From contig WNKI01000004.1 in assembly GCA_015350385.1 (NCBI GenBank), positions 248,001 to 312,000 on the forward strand: a stretch of DNA of 64,000 nucleotides, read 5' to 3'. A program made the translations under genes and the position numbers. Position 1 is the stretch's first letter, and every line of letters begins with the position of its first letter. The notes under the pieces were generated by a model. That model searched no databases, was not told the origin of the DNA, and saw only the letters and a program-made list of their open reading frames with translations. Positions 1 through 13,564 of this stretch are shown here, in pieces. Origin of the DNA: Aculops lycopersici. Taxonomy: Eukaryota; Arthropoda; Arachnida; Trombidiformes; Eriophyidae.

Positions 1-2489
1 TGCGCTACTCTCTCTGCCTCCTTCTCGTTTGAGTCAATTGTGCTTGTTATAAGCACAACTGACCACCACCGCCACCACCACTAAGGTAGCATTAATTCGT
101 TCGTGTACTCGGCATTCGGTATTACAATTTGTATTACAGAATATACAACTCCACCAACACAAACACAAATATCGCAACTAAAAGCGCAACTGTGCCGTCA
201 AACTAATCTTGCAATTCGCTATTCACATGAGCAGCATCCAAAATGACGCAATCTCGTTAGTGGGAGTTGGGGGAGTTTTCACAAATTAGTGCGCTGGCCA
301 ACTCGCACAGCGCCGCCGCCTCTCCAACTCCGAATCCAACTCGAAGCGATGCGATGCGATTTTTCTCGATTCTTGCATCCCGACTAAACACAGTGCATTA
401 TTATTACTATTACTATCACTATCACTATTATTATTATTATTATTATCTAGTTTCACACGTAATTCGCAAGTCGCGACCCGGAGCAAGTGGTTGTCGTCTA
501 AGGCCACTGACTGCTTTAGATGCAACCACCACCACCACAGCTACCATCGATGCTCTTGCGCCACCAAGAGCAGTTTGTGTCTCTCTCTCTCTCTCTCGCT
601 TTGTCTTCCTCCTTCTCTCTCTCCCTCTCCCTCTCTCTCTCGCTTTATGTGATCAAGTGCATGTCAATTGGAATGCTCTAATATTATAGCGGATTTTGCG
701 TGTCCACTTTGTGCATATGCAACAAAAAGAGACAGGCGCGCCTCTTGTGGGCCAATTGATTGATTTATCGCCAATTGAGAGCGCAGCAGCCGGTTGCAGT
801 TTCGGTGTTAATATCATTGGTTCTGCTGGTTAAACTTTTGGCCTGTTGTTATTATTGTTGTTGTTGTAGTTGATGCTGTTGATGTTGTGTCCTAATCGTG
901 CGTAGGACTTTTCTACATGAATGCTGTGCATAGAAAAGTTTGTTGTTGTTTCTGTTCTGTTGCTTTGTGGCCTCCTCCTCATCCTCCTTTTCGCCTGCAA
1001 TACAAAACCCAGTTGCATCGAATTCTAATTCCAATTCTAATTCGAGTTTAAGTTTGAGTTTTATGCTAAAGATTCCTAGCGATTCGAATGCTCGAATCGC
1101 TTGCCGTCGAGGTCACAAATCTTCCGCTTGTCGCGCTACATCAACATTAACAACAACTAGCCTGTCGTTGTGGTCGTCGTCGACTGCGTGGTTGCTCGCT
1201 GGCGATCGTGCCAAGGGATGCGAGTTGCAGCCATCTCTCCGTGTTGTGGCGGCGGCGACAGTCGATTTGGAGGTTGCTCACTTTGTCCGCAGCTCTCGTC
1301 CGCCCCCCCCCCGGCACGCCCCCGTCCGACCAACTCGCACCGAGTCGCCGGGTGCTCGACCGTCGCAGCGGCTGTCTGTCCGTCTGGCTAGCTAGCTAGC
1401 TAATGCAAACGAGAGAAGGGGACAAGAGTAGGCGAGTCAAGTTGTTGTTGTTGTTGTTGCTCAGACTACTTGGTTGGCTGGCGAGACGCTGGTTAAGAAT
1501 GCTCTTTTCGTGTCTCTAGTCAGTAGATCTTTCTCAGAATAGAGGCTCGAGTTGGCCAACAAGTGGATGAGCAAGAGAAAGAGAGAGGGAGAGAAATCAC
1601 ACAATTTATATATGTGGTGTGATGGATGTTCAACAGGCTAGCGCGCGGTGGGCAGCCAGCCAACAAGTGGTTGCGTCGATGCCAGCGGCGGCGCCGCTGC
1701 TCACTCCACTGGCACCTGGATACTCGGAAGGCATACACGATGATTATTAGCTTGAGAGTTTCTCTATGACCGTGTGTCTAGCTGTCTGTTATTCTGTATG
1801 CTAGAGGTAAAGTTAGCGGCATTGAGTTGGATAGGCCGAAGTAGCATTAAAAGCGTTAGATAGGCCGAGAGAATAACGCGCTCGCTCTAAAACTTGTTAA
1901 TCGATGGCCTATGCGAGCCAAAGACAGGGGGAAAATAATAGACGAGAGATGAGTTGCAACCTATAGCCAATTTGGTTTGACTGCTCAACTCACGAGTTTA
2001 TGCGTAAGTAAGTGTTCCTCTCTATTTAAAGTTAATCCAAAATTCTAAAAGTCGTCGTGATCTTTGATTTCAGCTTACTGCGCGACGATTTTCCTCCTTC
2101 TGCATTAGATATAGCCACTCGAGACTAAGGACATCAACGACAACAACAGCAACAAGCACCGTGATCGCATTTCAATGGTTGGCTTTGGTCTAAAGTTAAA
2201 GTTGGCGCTCTTAAGTTAGTCACAACTCGTCGGCTCATATCATCGCTCGTCAATTTGAAGCAGCGAGAGCGACGAGTCGGTGCCAATTGAGTGGCACGCG
2301 AATAAACAATTGACTCTCTGCTTAGATCAATTCTCTAAAAGCAAACAAACCAACAATGAGCAGCGAGGGTAGCCAATCAAAGTTGCAATTATTATCACGA
2401 CGATGGTTTTATGCACGACTTATATGCATCCTCCTTTTAAATTATCCTCCTCTCAACTCATATACTTGAACTCAAAGACTCTTTTATAC

Positions 2490-2550
2490 TGATACTAATA
2501 CTAATACTAATACTAATACTAATGCCAATGCCAATGCTAATGTTAATACT
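2490..2550. repeat. Hexamer microsatellite (ACTAAT)n, degenerate
   Basis: About ten units of ACTAAT drift into CCAATG and GTTAAT variants. It is a simple tandem repeat with no coding signal. Confidence 0.85.
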
Positions 2551-2588
2551 TATGCTTATACTCATATACTCTAATACTTGTACTCACA

Positions 2589-2621
2589 CACTACTTACCG
2601 GTAAATGCACGGTAAGTAGTG
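2589..2621. repeat. Perfect 12-bp inverted repeat
   Basis: The arms CACTACTTACCG (2589-2600) and CGGTAAGTAGTG (2610-2621) are perfectly complementary around a 9-nt loop. Each arm carries a GGTAAGT splice-donor-like string, one on each strand. The role is unknown. Confidence 0.8.
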
Positions 2622-3354
2622 AACTGGTGGCTCGAGCAAGGAACATTCGTCACACAAACACAAACACACAGAGGGAGAGACAAACTCAAAACTGAAAACT
2701 CGAATCATCGTCGTCGTCATTTCATCAGAGGAAAAGAGACACTGCGAGCAACAACGAGAGAGATTGCAAAAAAGTGAGATTTTGAAGCCAACAAGAAGAA
2801 GCAAACGGCGCGAATAAAACGGAGGCTCGCACACAACACACTAACGCAAAATGAGCGAACGAGCGACCACCAGTCCATTGATTGAAACTTGACGCCGGGA
2901 GGTTTTGTGTTGTGAGGAGGCCAAGTGCGCAGTCGCGTCTCTCGATTCTCAAATCTCTCGCTGCAAGTTGGATGCGCGCGCGTCTGCGCACTCGAGCGCA
3001 TTATACAGAAAAATCAAACTTTGTTCCTGCTTCTCCTATTCTGTCTCTCTCTCTCTACTCATACTTTTGCTCCCATGTCATCCATCTATTCTATTTCTAT
3101 TTTCTATACAATCTCTCTGTCTATCGCTCGCTCGCTCGCTCGCCTCCTGCTCCTCCTTTCCCCTAGATTATTGATTGAATTGGAGCCGATCTCTCCATCC
3201 CCTAAATGTTTTTTCAAGATTCAAAACGCGAGTCAGTCGCACAAAAGTTCGAGAGGCCGAGACACAAGCCGATCGAGTGAGCGCGACCATATTAATCATA
3301 ATCATCATCAAGCTTAACAGTCTAGTTTCCATCCATCATTTAAATTCAAAGTCA

Positions 3355-3392
3355 ATTTCAAATTCAAATTTAAATTTAAATTTAAATTTAAA
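3355..3392. repeat. TTTAAA microsatellite
   Basis: ATTCAAA units merge into a (TTTAAA)n run just upstream of the Spalt-like start codon. Confidence 0.8.
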
Positions 3393-3431
3393 TACAAGGC
3401 AAACTGCGGTAGTAAACCCATCGGCAACAAT

Positions 3432-5264
3432 ATGGAAAATCCTCTAGACTTACTGCAAATCCACGCCGAACAGGCGCTTCAAGACACTATGTCCGGAAGC
3501 TCGTTCCTCTCCTCGGCGGCAATCGACGGCGAGGAGGAGGATTCAAGCAACAAGCACAGGTGCAAGTTTTGCGGCAAGGGATTCTCAAGTGATTCGGCGT
3601 TAAAAATTCACATTAGGTCACATACAGGCGAGCGGCCCTTCGCCTGCAAGGAGTGTGGTAAGTGTCTTCTCATTTCTATACTCTATGATTGAATGATAAA
3701 TTTACTATAAAACCCACGGCTAACCTGTACTATTTCCAATCGAACCAATGACGATCATGAATATAAAGACGCCCGATTCACCACAAAGGGCAACCTGAAA
3801 GTTCACCACCAGCGACACAACCAAACCGACCAATACCAAGACCCCAACCAAGACCTCAATCACAACCCCGACCAAGACCAAGATGAAGACCACGACGAAG
3901 ACCACGAGCGAGATTTAGAGCAAGACCAACTTGAGCTTGAGCAACATCAAAACCAACACCACAGTCACAACCAACCAGACCATGACCAAGATAGTGATCA
4001 TGAAAACCAAGACCAAGACCACGAAAACAACGACCAAGAGCTGGAGGCCGGCGACCAGACGCCGCAGCTCCAAACGCCCGACCTAAGTCTTTTGCAACAA
4101 CAACAACAACAGCAACTTCAGCAGCAACAGCAGCAGCAGATGTTGCTGGCCGCGGCCGCCGCTTCCGGCGCAGGTGGTTTGTCGCCCCAATTGGTGAATC
4201 CGTTTGCTTCAATCAGTTACTTACTCCAATTAGTCTACTACTTCAATATGCACTCAGTGTCCCCAGCGGCGCGAGCAGCGACACTCGGCGGTCTTATGCA
4301 ACCACCACCTGCACATTTACAAGCTGCAGGTGGCGGCGCCGGAGGTGTTGGTGGTGCGCCTGGCGCAACTGGTGGCAGCAACAACAGCACCGGCAACAAC
4401 CACACCATCAGCAGCAGCACCAGCAACAATAGTATCAACCTAATTAGCAGCAACAACAACAGCAACGACAGCATCAATCTCATCAACACCAACCATATCA
4501 TCGCCGACCAAATCAACACCAGCACCACCACCAACAACATCAGCACAAACCTCTTAAACCCCATCACCAACAACCACAGCATTAATCTCACAAGCACCAA
4601 TCACATGAACACCAGTCACATCAGTAACAGCAGCAGCAACTGCAGCCCCATCAACCAAATCAACCTGAACACACTCAACAGCAACCTCATCAGTAATAAT
4701 AATAATAACCACCACCACCATCACCTAATTAACAGCCACCTGAACAACAATCATCTCAACACCAACCACCTTCTCACAAACAACCTCATCAACGCGAACC
4801 TCTTGAACAGCAGCAACAACAACAACAACAACAACAACACCACCAACAACGGCCACATTAATCCAAACAACGCCAACAACAATAATCATCACAATAATCA
4901 TATTAATAATATTAATCATAACAACAACGTCAACGCCAACAGCAACGGCGAGGGCACGCGCACAATCGGTCCCATCAGACCAAACACCACCTGTCAGCTT
5001 TGTTTCAAGACGTTTGCCTGTAATAGCGCGCTAGAGATCCACTATCGCAGCCACACCAAGGAGAGACCGTTCAAGTGTATCTTGTGCAACAAGGGATTTA
5101 GCACCAAGGGCAATATGAAGCAGCACATGTTAACTCATCGCATTCGCGCAACCGAACTTCCGCCTCAATTCCACTCATCGACACCAAATACGGCGGCCGG
5201 CGCTGCGGCCCAAACGCTCGCCGCCGCGTTAGCTCGCCAGCACATGTCTTATCCGAGAAAATAA
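3432..5264 (+). CDS. Spalt (Sal/SALL)-like C2H2 zinc-finger transcription factor
   Basis: Two exons, 3432-3657 and 3769-5264, are joined across a 111-bp GT-AG intron (donor GTAAGT, acceptor AAAG), giving 573 residues. The intron splits the second finger exactly. Finger 1 has Cys44/47 and His60/64; finger 2 has Cys72/75 and His88/92 and carries the RFTTKGNLKVH signature of Spalt finger pairs. A second pair near residues 484-532 reads ALEIHYRSHTKERPF then GFSTKGNMKQHMLTH, the signature of the last Spalt pair. Spalt proteins are nuclear DNA-binding repressors that pattern appendages and nervous system. Between the pairs lie about 390 residues of Asp/His/Gln-, Gln-, Gly- and Asn-rich low complexity instead of the usual central fingers. 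ATG 3432 has a fair context, but the frame stays open back to 3318 and the N-terminal repressor motif of Spalt proteins is absent, so an upstream exon is likely. The family assignment is firm; whether this is the main Spalt or a reduced paralogue is not. Confidence 0.88.
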
Positions 5265-8200
5265 TATTGTATCTTATTGAATTGAGAAACAACAGCAACA
5301 AAGACAACAATGAAACTAAATGAAATGAAATGAAACGAAACTAAATGAAATGAGAAGTTGCCAGGCTGACACCTGTATTGTATTTTGCTATAAGTTGCTC
5401 TTTCCCTCCGCCGCCTCCTCCTCTTGCCTTGTGCTCGTCTGAGACGCACCTGTGAATTCTTCTACGTCACTCACGCCACATCAACTCACTCACTCACTCA
5501 CTAACTTACGTAACAACCTCAAATAGTAGCAGTGGCAAGAAAGAGCAACGATAGGAGCGACAGCAGCAGCAACAACAACAACAGCAACCGCAACAGTTTC
5601 AGTATCAGTATCAGCTGCAGCAACGAAACAATAGGCGCCCATTAAACTTTTGAAAACTTTTCACGAAGTGTTCTTGGGAAAACTCCAAACTTTATAGCTA
5701 TAGAAAATCAATTCCATTCCATTCCATTCCATTCTCTGTCTCTTTCTATCATTCTCTCTAATTCATTCGATGTGAGTCTCGGTGGCTCAGATTTTGTTTT
5801 GTTTAGTTTAGTCTGGCCTCCTCACAATCGTTGAGTAGTGGTGGTGGCGACTTTTTAGCTTTTTTAGCCGCCAACTCTGGACTCGACTTGGAGGATTAGT
5901 CGGTGGTGGTTACTGAAGCTCACCTGCGCGTCTTCTTTTTTGGCCAACCTTGAATTCGTCCTCATCATCGTGGCCGTCGCCGCTGCACTCAGTCGGGGCA
6001 AAAGAGCAGCGAGGCACACTCGCCCACCGCCACCACTAACCGCCCCCGATTTTTGGACATTGATATCGCTATTGCTTCTGCTTCTGCTTCTGCTTTAAAC
6101 GCAACCACCGCCGCCTCCAACTAGCTACCTGATGATACCTGATGATTTCTTAGTGAGCGCAACAAGACAAGACAAGTCAACTCTCCGCTCGCTTGCTCGC
6201 TCGAGAAAGAGACAGAAGTTGAGCAACACACTCACCTGTTGGCAGCATCAACATTGATCAATGGCGACGTCGCCAGGAAATTTTGGCAGTTTCAGTGGCA
6301 TCACTTGGCTCCGTTTCATCGTCATCATGGTCATCATCAGTGGTCATCGTCATCATCGCAGGTAGCAGCTTCAGTAGCCGTGGCCAGTTCTTTAGTTTAG
6401 TGAATGAGTGAGTGAGTGAGTGAGTGAGCGACCAAGTTTTGGTCTACGTATCAGTGGCAAGCGGTGTATTCTAGTTGGCGGCGTTGGCGTTGGCATTGCC
6501 GTTGACATGAGAAGTTGAGTTCACTGATCCAACAGTGGCTTTCCATTGGTTTGCCATTAGAAATGACTGCCGCTCCATCCACTATACACTATACACTATA
6601 CACTGTACACAAGCCAATAGATAACAACAAGTGGTTGACGGGCAAGCCGGCGGCGGCGGCGGCGGCGATGGCATCAAGTCAAAATGAACTGCGAACCGAT
6701 GGATGGACTCCGATGAATTTGACTTATGCTCTCGAAAGCTCAGCCTGTAGGTCTGGCTTTGCGCCTTTTCCACTCTGGTCCGCTTTTCCGATTTTCATCG
6801 CGGCAAATTTGGCTCTCCCAAAAATCGACTTGCCCCCACTCCTGACTTCGATTCGATGATCCATCCATCCATTCATCTGTAGGCAACATTTTCAGCTGCA
6901 TCACCATTGACCAACTCTAATAGGTAAGAGGTAACTGGCATGAGGTAAGAGGTAACCGAATCGTCGCGCTCCAGGTAACAAACGCTGCTTTGCGTTGCGC
7001 TCTTCGTCTGGCCGAAAATTTAGCCAAGGGAAATGGAATCGGGAGAAATGTGACGCCGCCGTCGTTGAGTTGGTCAACGCGGATGAGCAGAATCAAAGAG
7101 AAAGAGAAAGAGAACAGGCATCGAGTTTTGGTTTTGGTTTTGATTCCGATTTTGATTCCATAGCTTTAGCCACAAACACAGCCGCAAACACAACAATTAT
7201 TTCTACTCATCCGTTTCATTCATTCGCCGGCTTCAAGCCCGAGCTCCTGCCTGTCGACGACACAAACCCACCTTACCTGTTGGCCAACGGCGAGCGGGCA
7301 GCTGACTTGACTCGCGACATCATTTCATTCATCTCGACGGCGTCTCATCATCGTCTTGGTTGGCGCTGCGAGGACGAACTGAGGGAAAACTTTAACTGCA
7401 TGACTGAGCGGCCGGCGGGCGGGCGGGCGAGAAACTTTTTGCGGCGGAAGCGGAGGGGCGACAACAGGCGAGCGGATGAGTGGAGAGCAACAACAAGTGT
7501 CGCCGCCGCCGTTTCCACTTGTTGTTCACCTCGCGCTCGCTGCTCACCTGGAATTTTCCCTCAGGTGGACGGGGGGCAGGTTAGCCGGCCATAGCGCGCA
7601 AGATGGTCAATGGGAAGTGGTACTTTTCGCGGCGCGCAAGGTGGAAGCGTCAACGCGCTTGCGGTCTGTTCGGTTGGCGACGCCGCCGCTGCTCCACTTT
7701 GCACGCTCGCAGCTGAAGCGAACGCGCCGGTGAGTGACCACGACGAGCAACAGCAAGTGGGCGGTTGGTTTCACTTCTCCTCTGCCTTTTGGACAGGTAA
7801 AGATGGCGATTGTTGGTTGGTGTGCAAGTGTCTCTCCTTCTCGAGCGTTCGTTGCTTCTCTTCGGTTGCAAAAAGTGAGAGAAAGGAAATAAGTTGCACT
7901 TATGAGCACGCGAAAAAATGAAATCATTTCTAATTCCCGCTGACGTCCACTTTCACTCTCTCTCCCTCTGCCTTTTGCCGCCTTAATTTGCAAACGTTTT
8001 CTCAAGAAACGTCACACGAATGGCTCCTCTCAATTTGCAGTGGCCTTTTCACGTTTAATCTCAGAAGAGAGCAAAAAACTGGGAGCTATTACCTATAATT
8101 TTGTAAACTTTCAAAGAAACAAAAAAGCAGAAGAATCCATTTCATCTTAATTTTGATTCCCCCGGTTGAAGCGTAGCGCGTCGCCGCCGGCCGCTCAGTG

Positions 8201-9140
8201 TGGCCATAAACGGGAATAGATATACATACAATATAATCCATATACATATATATATATACATGCTTATATATGAAATAAAAAAGGCCGCCTCTCTGTTAGT
8301 TAGTTTACTTAATTGAGCCTAAACTCTCTGACTGAGCGATATAAATTTCATGCCTTTTAGTGCATGGTCTTTGCCAGTCTCAGTAGGTTAGTTTGGCCAT
8401 CAGATGCAGCATACAGTAGCAGTGGCAGCAGCAGCAACAGCAGTATAAATTGAGAGACAGCTAGAGATAGGGAAAGATTGAAATATAAATATAAATGCAA
8501 TTCCCTTTTATATTTATGCCTCTAAGCTAGAGAGTAAAACTTCGCATCCTGTTGCTAACAAAGTGGTCATCTAAAGTGCAGCAAAATTGCGAGCGAGAAA
8601 ATTCAAAGAGAGAATCCACAAGTTGCTGTCTCTATTATAATGCGCTCTGCTCGTCCCTATCCTCCAATTGACTTTACATTGCGCCCCAGTTCACTTTAGT
8701 TCTGTTTTACTGAACTGAACTGAACTCCGCTCCATTCTCTCGTTGCAAGTTTTGTTCCGCAAAATTTAGCAATAGCAATGGCAAAAATCCCTTAGACCAG
8801 ATGATATATTTCGCCATCAATAATAAGAAATAACCGCGATCTCTTTATTAGTTGGCCAAGATTTAGTTTGAAAAAGTGGCTAGCAATAGGTTTTGTTGCT
8901 TGGTTTCCTGGAAGAAGAGAAAGAAGAACGAGGAGGAGACAAGAGGAAAACTGATTTCACAATTTGAAAGATCAGACTCTTTAGTTTATAATGCAGTTTA
9001 TAATGCGCGCACACACACACAAAAACTCATATATATATCTGTGTATGTATAATCTCATCACACACACACACAAGTCGAAGGCAAAAAGTCAGTTGATAGG
9101 AATCTCACCGATTTGGTCAAGTTTTCACTTCACTGTCTTT
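5265..9140. other. Non-coding region downstream of the Spalt-like gene
   Basis: I see no gene. The content is simple sequence: CACT units near 5480-5500, ATTCC units near 5710-5735, GAGT units at 6401-6428, CACTATA units near 6580-6605, a GGC run near 6645-6670, and AT-dinucleotide stretches near 8220-8275 and 9030. A long frame at 6995-7594 has low-complexity, basic, repeat-derived composition and no domain. One exact copy of the dispersed motif CAACAAGTGGTTG lies at 6625-6637. Confidence 0.6.
6401..6428. repeat. GAGT tetranucleotide microsatellite
   Basis: Seven or so uninterrupted GAGT units. Confidence 0.9.
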
Positions 9141-11389
9141 TTGATATTAATAGGAGGAGATATCTGTTGATATCTTGTCTCCTGTCCACGAATGTTGAAA
9201 GTTTTGTCCCTTCAGATTGTCGCCGCCGCCGCCACTGATGCTGCTGCTGCCAAACGAGACGGCGACGTTTTCACGCTTTACTTTGCCCGTAGGGCACGAG
9301 CTAAAAATTGGCACCAACTTTGGCCAAATGGGCAAAATTGGCCCGAGGGGAAGTGAGCCACGAGTTTTGTCTATGTGTGTGTGTTTCCTATGTGTTTGAT
9401 GGTGGCAAACCGGCAACACTATTCAGTGGATCGGCGAGTTGGTATCAGAAGCAACGCAGAGTAGGATAGTGACGATATTTGGGTTTACCTGAGCGAGTTG
9501 GTGGAGTTGAAGTTTATGTGCGTTGGAAAAATGTAAGCGATAGAAGGGGAAATTGATTTTGATTCTCGAATTTGATTTTTATTTTATTTTTATTTTTATA
9601 TGAGAAAATGAGATGAGATGGGACGAGATGAAATGAAATGAAATCAGATTTGGCTCTTGATTTTGACTCGAATTCAGATTCAGATTCAAAACCAAAATCA
9701 AATTCGAGGAGAATAGAGGGAATATAAATAAAACTTGGGAGCGGCCCAATGGGAAGGGGAAACATGGATAGCGGAACAAGCGGCGTTTGCTTGAGAGACT
9801 GGTGGCCAATAATACAGTGGAGTATCGGCGGCCGGCCGGCTGGCCTAGAATTTGGAGCAGCAGCGCCTGTTTTAATGCGGCACGTCGTGTCGCGTCGTAG
9901 CTCACACAAGTTGGCCAAAGTGTGACAGCCGCACAGTTTTAGCTTAGCCTAGCTTAGCTTAGTGCAGCCAGCCATTTGGACTAGAAACTTTTGATCGACT
10001 TTCAACTCGTGTTGATTGATTTATTGGCCTCTGCTCCGCCGACCGGTTAGTTGTTGCTGATACACTTTTGCATTAAAATCGGGAGACAGGCGAAAGCAAA
10101 GCGGCCAATAGGCCGCTGAGGCGATCGAAGTTGATCCCAGTTGGCGGCTTATTATAGCTCATAGTTTGTTGCGCCTCCGTGTGTTTCTATGGGAAACTTA
10201 TTTTTCCTCTCCCAAGGTTTGTCTATTTCAAAATGGAAAATAGAAAGGAATGGAGGAGACTAAAGATAGAAATAGAAATAGAAAATTGTATTAGAAATGG
10301 GTGAGCCTCATTTGAGTTAGTACACAAGATGGGTCTTGTATATTTGTAGCAAAATCTCGCTCGCCTGCTCGAGAGTGAGAAGCGCGCCGAGCGAGCGAGC
10401 GAGTGAGTGAGTGAGCAGAGCAGAATGCGACGCGCCAAAGACGACGAAAAGGTGACGTGAGCTCGTTAATCTCGATGAGCTTACATTCGCTGCTGCTGCT
10501 GCTGCTGTTGCTCATTTGCTTGCTCTCTTTCCCGCCAGTGAGACCAACACTCAGCGAAGGCACCGGAGAGACTGACACACAGAGCAACAAACTAACGAGA
10601 CGACGATTTGAATAATGGCGCTTAAGGGGCACAAAAACACAGCGACAGGAACAGAAACAGAATCTCGGTATTGGAAGTATAAGTATTAGTATCTGTATTA
10701 AACTCAATGTTGGCCCACGGATGACGGCCGGCCGAGTGGCAGGCGCGAATGTTCACTTGAAGTGAGCGGAAAGAGAAGTCGGCGAGCAGAAGGAGCGGGC
10801 GAGAAGCAAATGGCAACTTTTTTCAAATTTTATTATAGGCACACTAAATTTTACCAATCTAAGCATCGAACCAAATCAGTTCTCAATGGAAAATAATGAC
10901 ACCGCTACCAATACAACAGCAACAGCAATGGCAATGGCAATAGCAATAGCAACTACAACTAGTTTTTTGTATCTCTCTCGCTCCTATTCTCTGTACCTGA
11001 CGTCTTCTCATTGGAGATTTCATTTCATGATTCTCGTTATTGGACTTTTTTCCGAGCTTTCCAGGTATCATGATGATGATGATTATTATTACTATTATTA
11101 TTAGTAGCAGTAGTGGTATGATTATTATTGAGAAACGGACGAATGAGAATGAGAATGAGTTTTAGTTTGAGAAACATAAAAACAGATTGCTTTTGAGGCA
11201 ATAGCAGCAGCACCAGAAACGGTGGCGGTGGACGATGCGAAGCAACAGTTGTCTTCTCTCTCTCTCTCGTGGAATCAACTAGTTACACTGTGGCAAGTTG
11301 CATTCGATTCAATTGAATTCAATTGGATGAATGCAAGGCAATTCCAATGGAGGAATGAGCAACAAACTAACCATTTCCACTTTGTTCCA

Positions 11390-11446
11390 ACTCAAACTCA
11401 AACTTAAACTTAAACTCCAACTCCAACTCCAACTCAAACTCAAACC
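11390..11446. repeat. Composite hexamer array (AACTCA/AACTTA/AACTCC)
   Basis: Nine or ten hexamers change type in blocks (CTCA, then CTTA, then CTCC, then CTCA), as expected from slippage acting on diverged units. Confidence 0.8.
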
Positions 11447-13529
11447 ACCTGATTCCTTCCGACTCGCTGATTCGATTATAAGCGCAAACTTGGACTTGCC
11501 CTCGAGGCGCAACAACTCATTGCGACAACAAGTGGTTGCTGTTGTTGTCGTTCACGCGCGCCACGCGGGCGACAACAAGTGACATTTCAAACTCATTTCC
11601 AACTTTTAAAACTTGAAATCATTTGAGTTGTTGAACAAGCGAGTAACTCAAAAGTCACAAGAGCCGAAGTCAATTAAGCCGCTGCCTTTTGCTCGACTTG
11701 ATATCCATCAGCTCGTTTGCTCTGCCTCTCCATTTCATTTCATTTCATTTCGTTTCATCGTCTCGTTTGGTTGAATAATTCAAATGACGAGAATGCAACT
11801 ATTTCTCTGTCTGTCTGTCTCTCGCTTGACCCTCGAGCTTCAAGTTTGCAAACGATCTCTTGCTCTTAGTCCGCACTAGAAAAGTAGTGATGAAATTCCG
11901 TCAACAAAAACAAAGTCTAGCCTCCAATGCAGCTGCTGCCTCTTTGCGCCACTTCCACCTGTTTGAACGCGACACCAAAGAGCGCGCGTTAGTTCCTTCA
12001 AGCGGTCGAGCAGAGAAGAGACACTCGCTTTGGGGTTTTGATTTCTACTCTCGTCAGGTTGTCGCGCTCAACTAACAAGCGCCAATGAGACAACACTAAT
12101 GTGATACACTTCTTCCTCGTTGTCACTCTATCTCTCTTATTTGCCAATTCTCAGTGCCGCGATCAACGAGAGGAAGCGAGAAAAGGCGAGCGATACGATG
12201 GGACCAAATATCTGAGGAGAAAATTCAAGATCCAGATCTGAGAAATTCTTCAGATAATTGGACGATGATTAGCGAAGACTGATAGATGAAAGTTGACAAG
12301 AATTAGGAGTGGAATAGAAATGGAAAAAAGTAAGTCACCAGCTCGCAAGATTTAATCTAAGAGTGAGAGAAATTTCTCCACCTCTCGCCAGAAAGAAACT
12401 CAGACCGAGCGACTCTATTTGACTTGATGCAACTTGATGATGCTAATTCACCTGACTGGAGATTTGCTCATGGACTCGAGCAAGATGGAGCAGAGCAATA
12501 GGCGAAAAGCGGGGAAAATTGATGGCCAAAAGTGACACATTGAAATTTTGCGTGCCTTTTGGTTAATTTGCGCCACGCCAAGAGGAGTCCTCCGCTTGCT
12601 TACACACAATATATGTATAAACTCACGAGGATAGTATAAGTCATAGATGAGGCAAGTGAGCAACTCGTAGTTGGAAATCGAATCCAGAGCTCGGCCAAGA
12701 TTATTTGCGCTCATATGGTTTTTGCTCATATGCGACGCCATCCTCTTATTTATCGCAAGAATGACAGTAATGGTAAATCTCATGGAGGAAGAGGAAGAGC
12801 GAGAGAGAGAGAGCAAGAGAGCGACAAAGATGATTATGTTTATGATGGCGAAGGGGACGAATGTTAAGTAAACTGAATCAACTCTCTAACTCAAAACTAT
12901 GACTCCATTGAGATGGAAAGAGAGAAAGTGAGACGAAAGTCGAGACAAGATACAAACGATTTTTCATTTGTCTTGCCAAGTTTGCCGTCGTTATGTTTGC
13001 CTTGTCTCCTTTCTTTCTTTCTGTCTAGATTTGCCACAAGCAAACGACAACTCAATTTACTGTTTAAATACTAGTCGAGATGACGAAATGAGCGTAGCGC
13101 GCGTGTGGCCTTAATGATAATGATGATGACGACGACAGCGACAGCGACAACAACGACCGATTCGTTGCTTGCAAAACTGTGACTGCGGCGCCCAAGTCAA
13201 AAGTTTGCGTAACTTTGTCCCAATGGCAACGAATCTGGTAGCCGGCGCCACCGATTTAGTCCAACACGTTTGTTAATAAGTTAGTAACTCGGAGTTTATC
13301 TTTCTCTCTTTCTGTCTACTTGTCGTGCTTACAACTTTAACTAATTTACTAGTGGTAGTAGTGGTAGTAGTTGTTGTTGTCGTATCTTGTGCTCCAAAGT
13401 CATACTTTCGCATATTTCACTTCACTTTGCGTTTGAAAGTTTGACTCTGCCTCTCTCTGCATTTAGCTTCACTTTGAGAGAGCGACGGAGTTTTGTAGGA
13501 GCAGTCATTCATTCATTTACTCAAATCGC

Positions 13530-13564
13530 AATGAGCAATGAGCAATGAGCAATGAGCAATGAGC
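13530..13564. repeat. Heptamer tandem repeat (ATGAGCA)n
   Basis: About five ATGAGCA units without interruption. Confidence 0.85.

Larger units (their letters stand above)
1..3431. other. Repeat-rich upstream region, no convincing gene
   Basis: No open frame here looks like a protein gene. The frames present are translations of simple repeats: TTA/TAC runs near 400-450, CT runs near 580-640, TTG runs near 845-880 and 1441-1460. Notable items are a hexamer ACTAAT array (about 2490-2550), a perfect 12-bp inverted repeat at 2589-2621 and a TTTAAA array (about 3355-3392). A long polypyrimidine tract ends in CCCCTAG at about 3174, and CTTAACAG ends at 3320. Either could be a splice acceptor for the Spalt-like gene that follows, so an upstream exon may lie in or before this region. 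Confidence 0.6.

Noticed and set aside
267..689. A 140-codon frame with Tyr/His runs
   Set aside because: The Tyr/His run is a translation of TTA/TAC repeats, and the rest is CT-repeat derived.
6995..7594. A 199-codon plus-strand frame
   Set aside because: Composition follows local repeats; no ATG in good context, no signal, domain or supporting neighbour.
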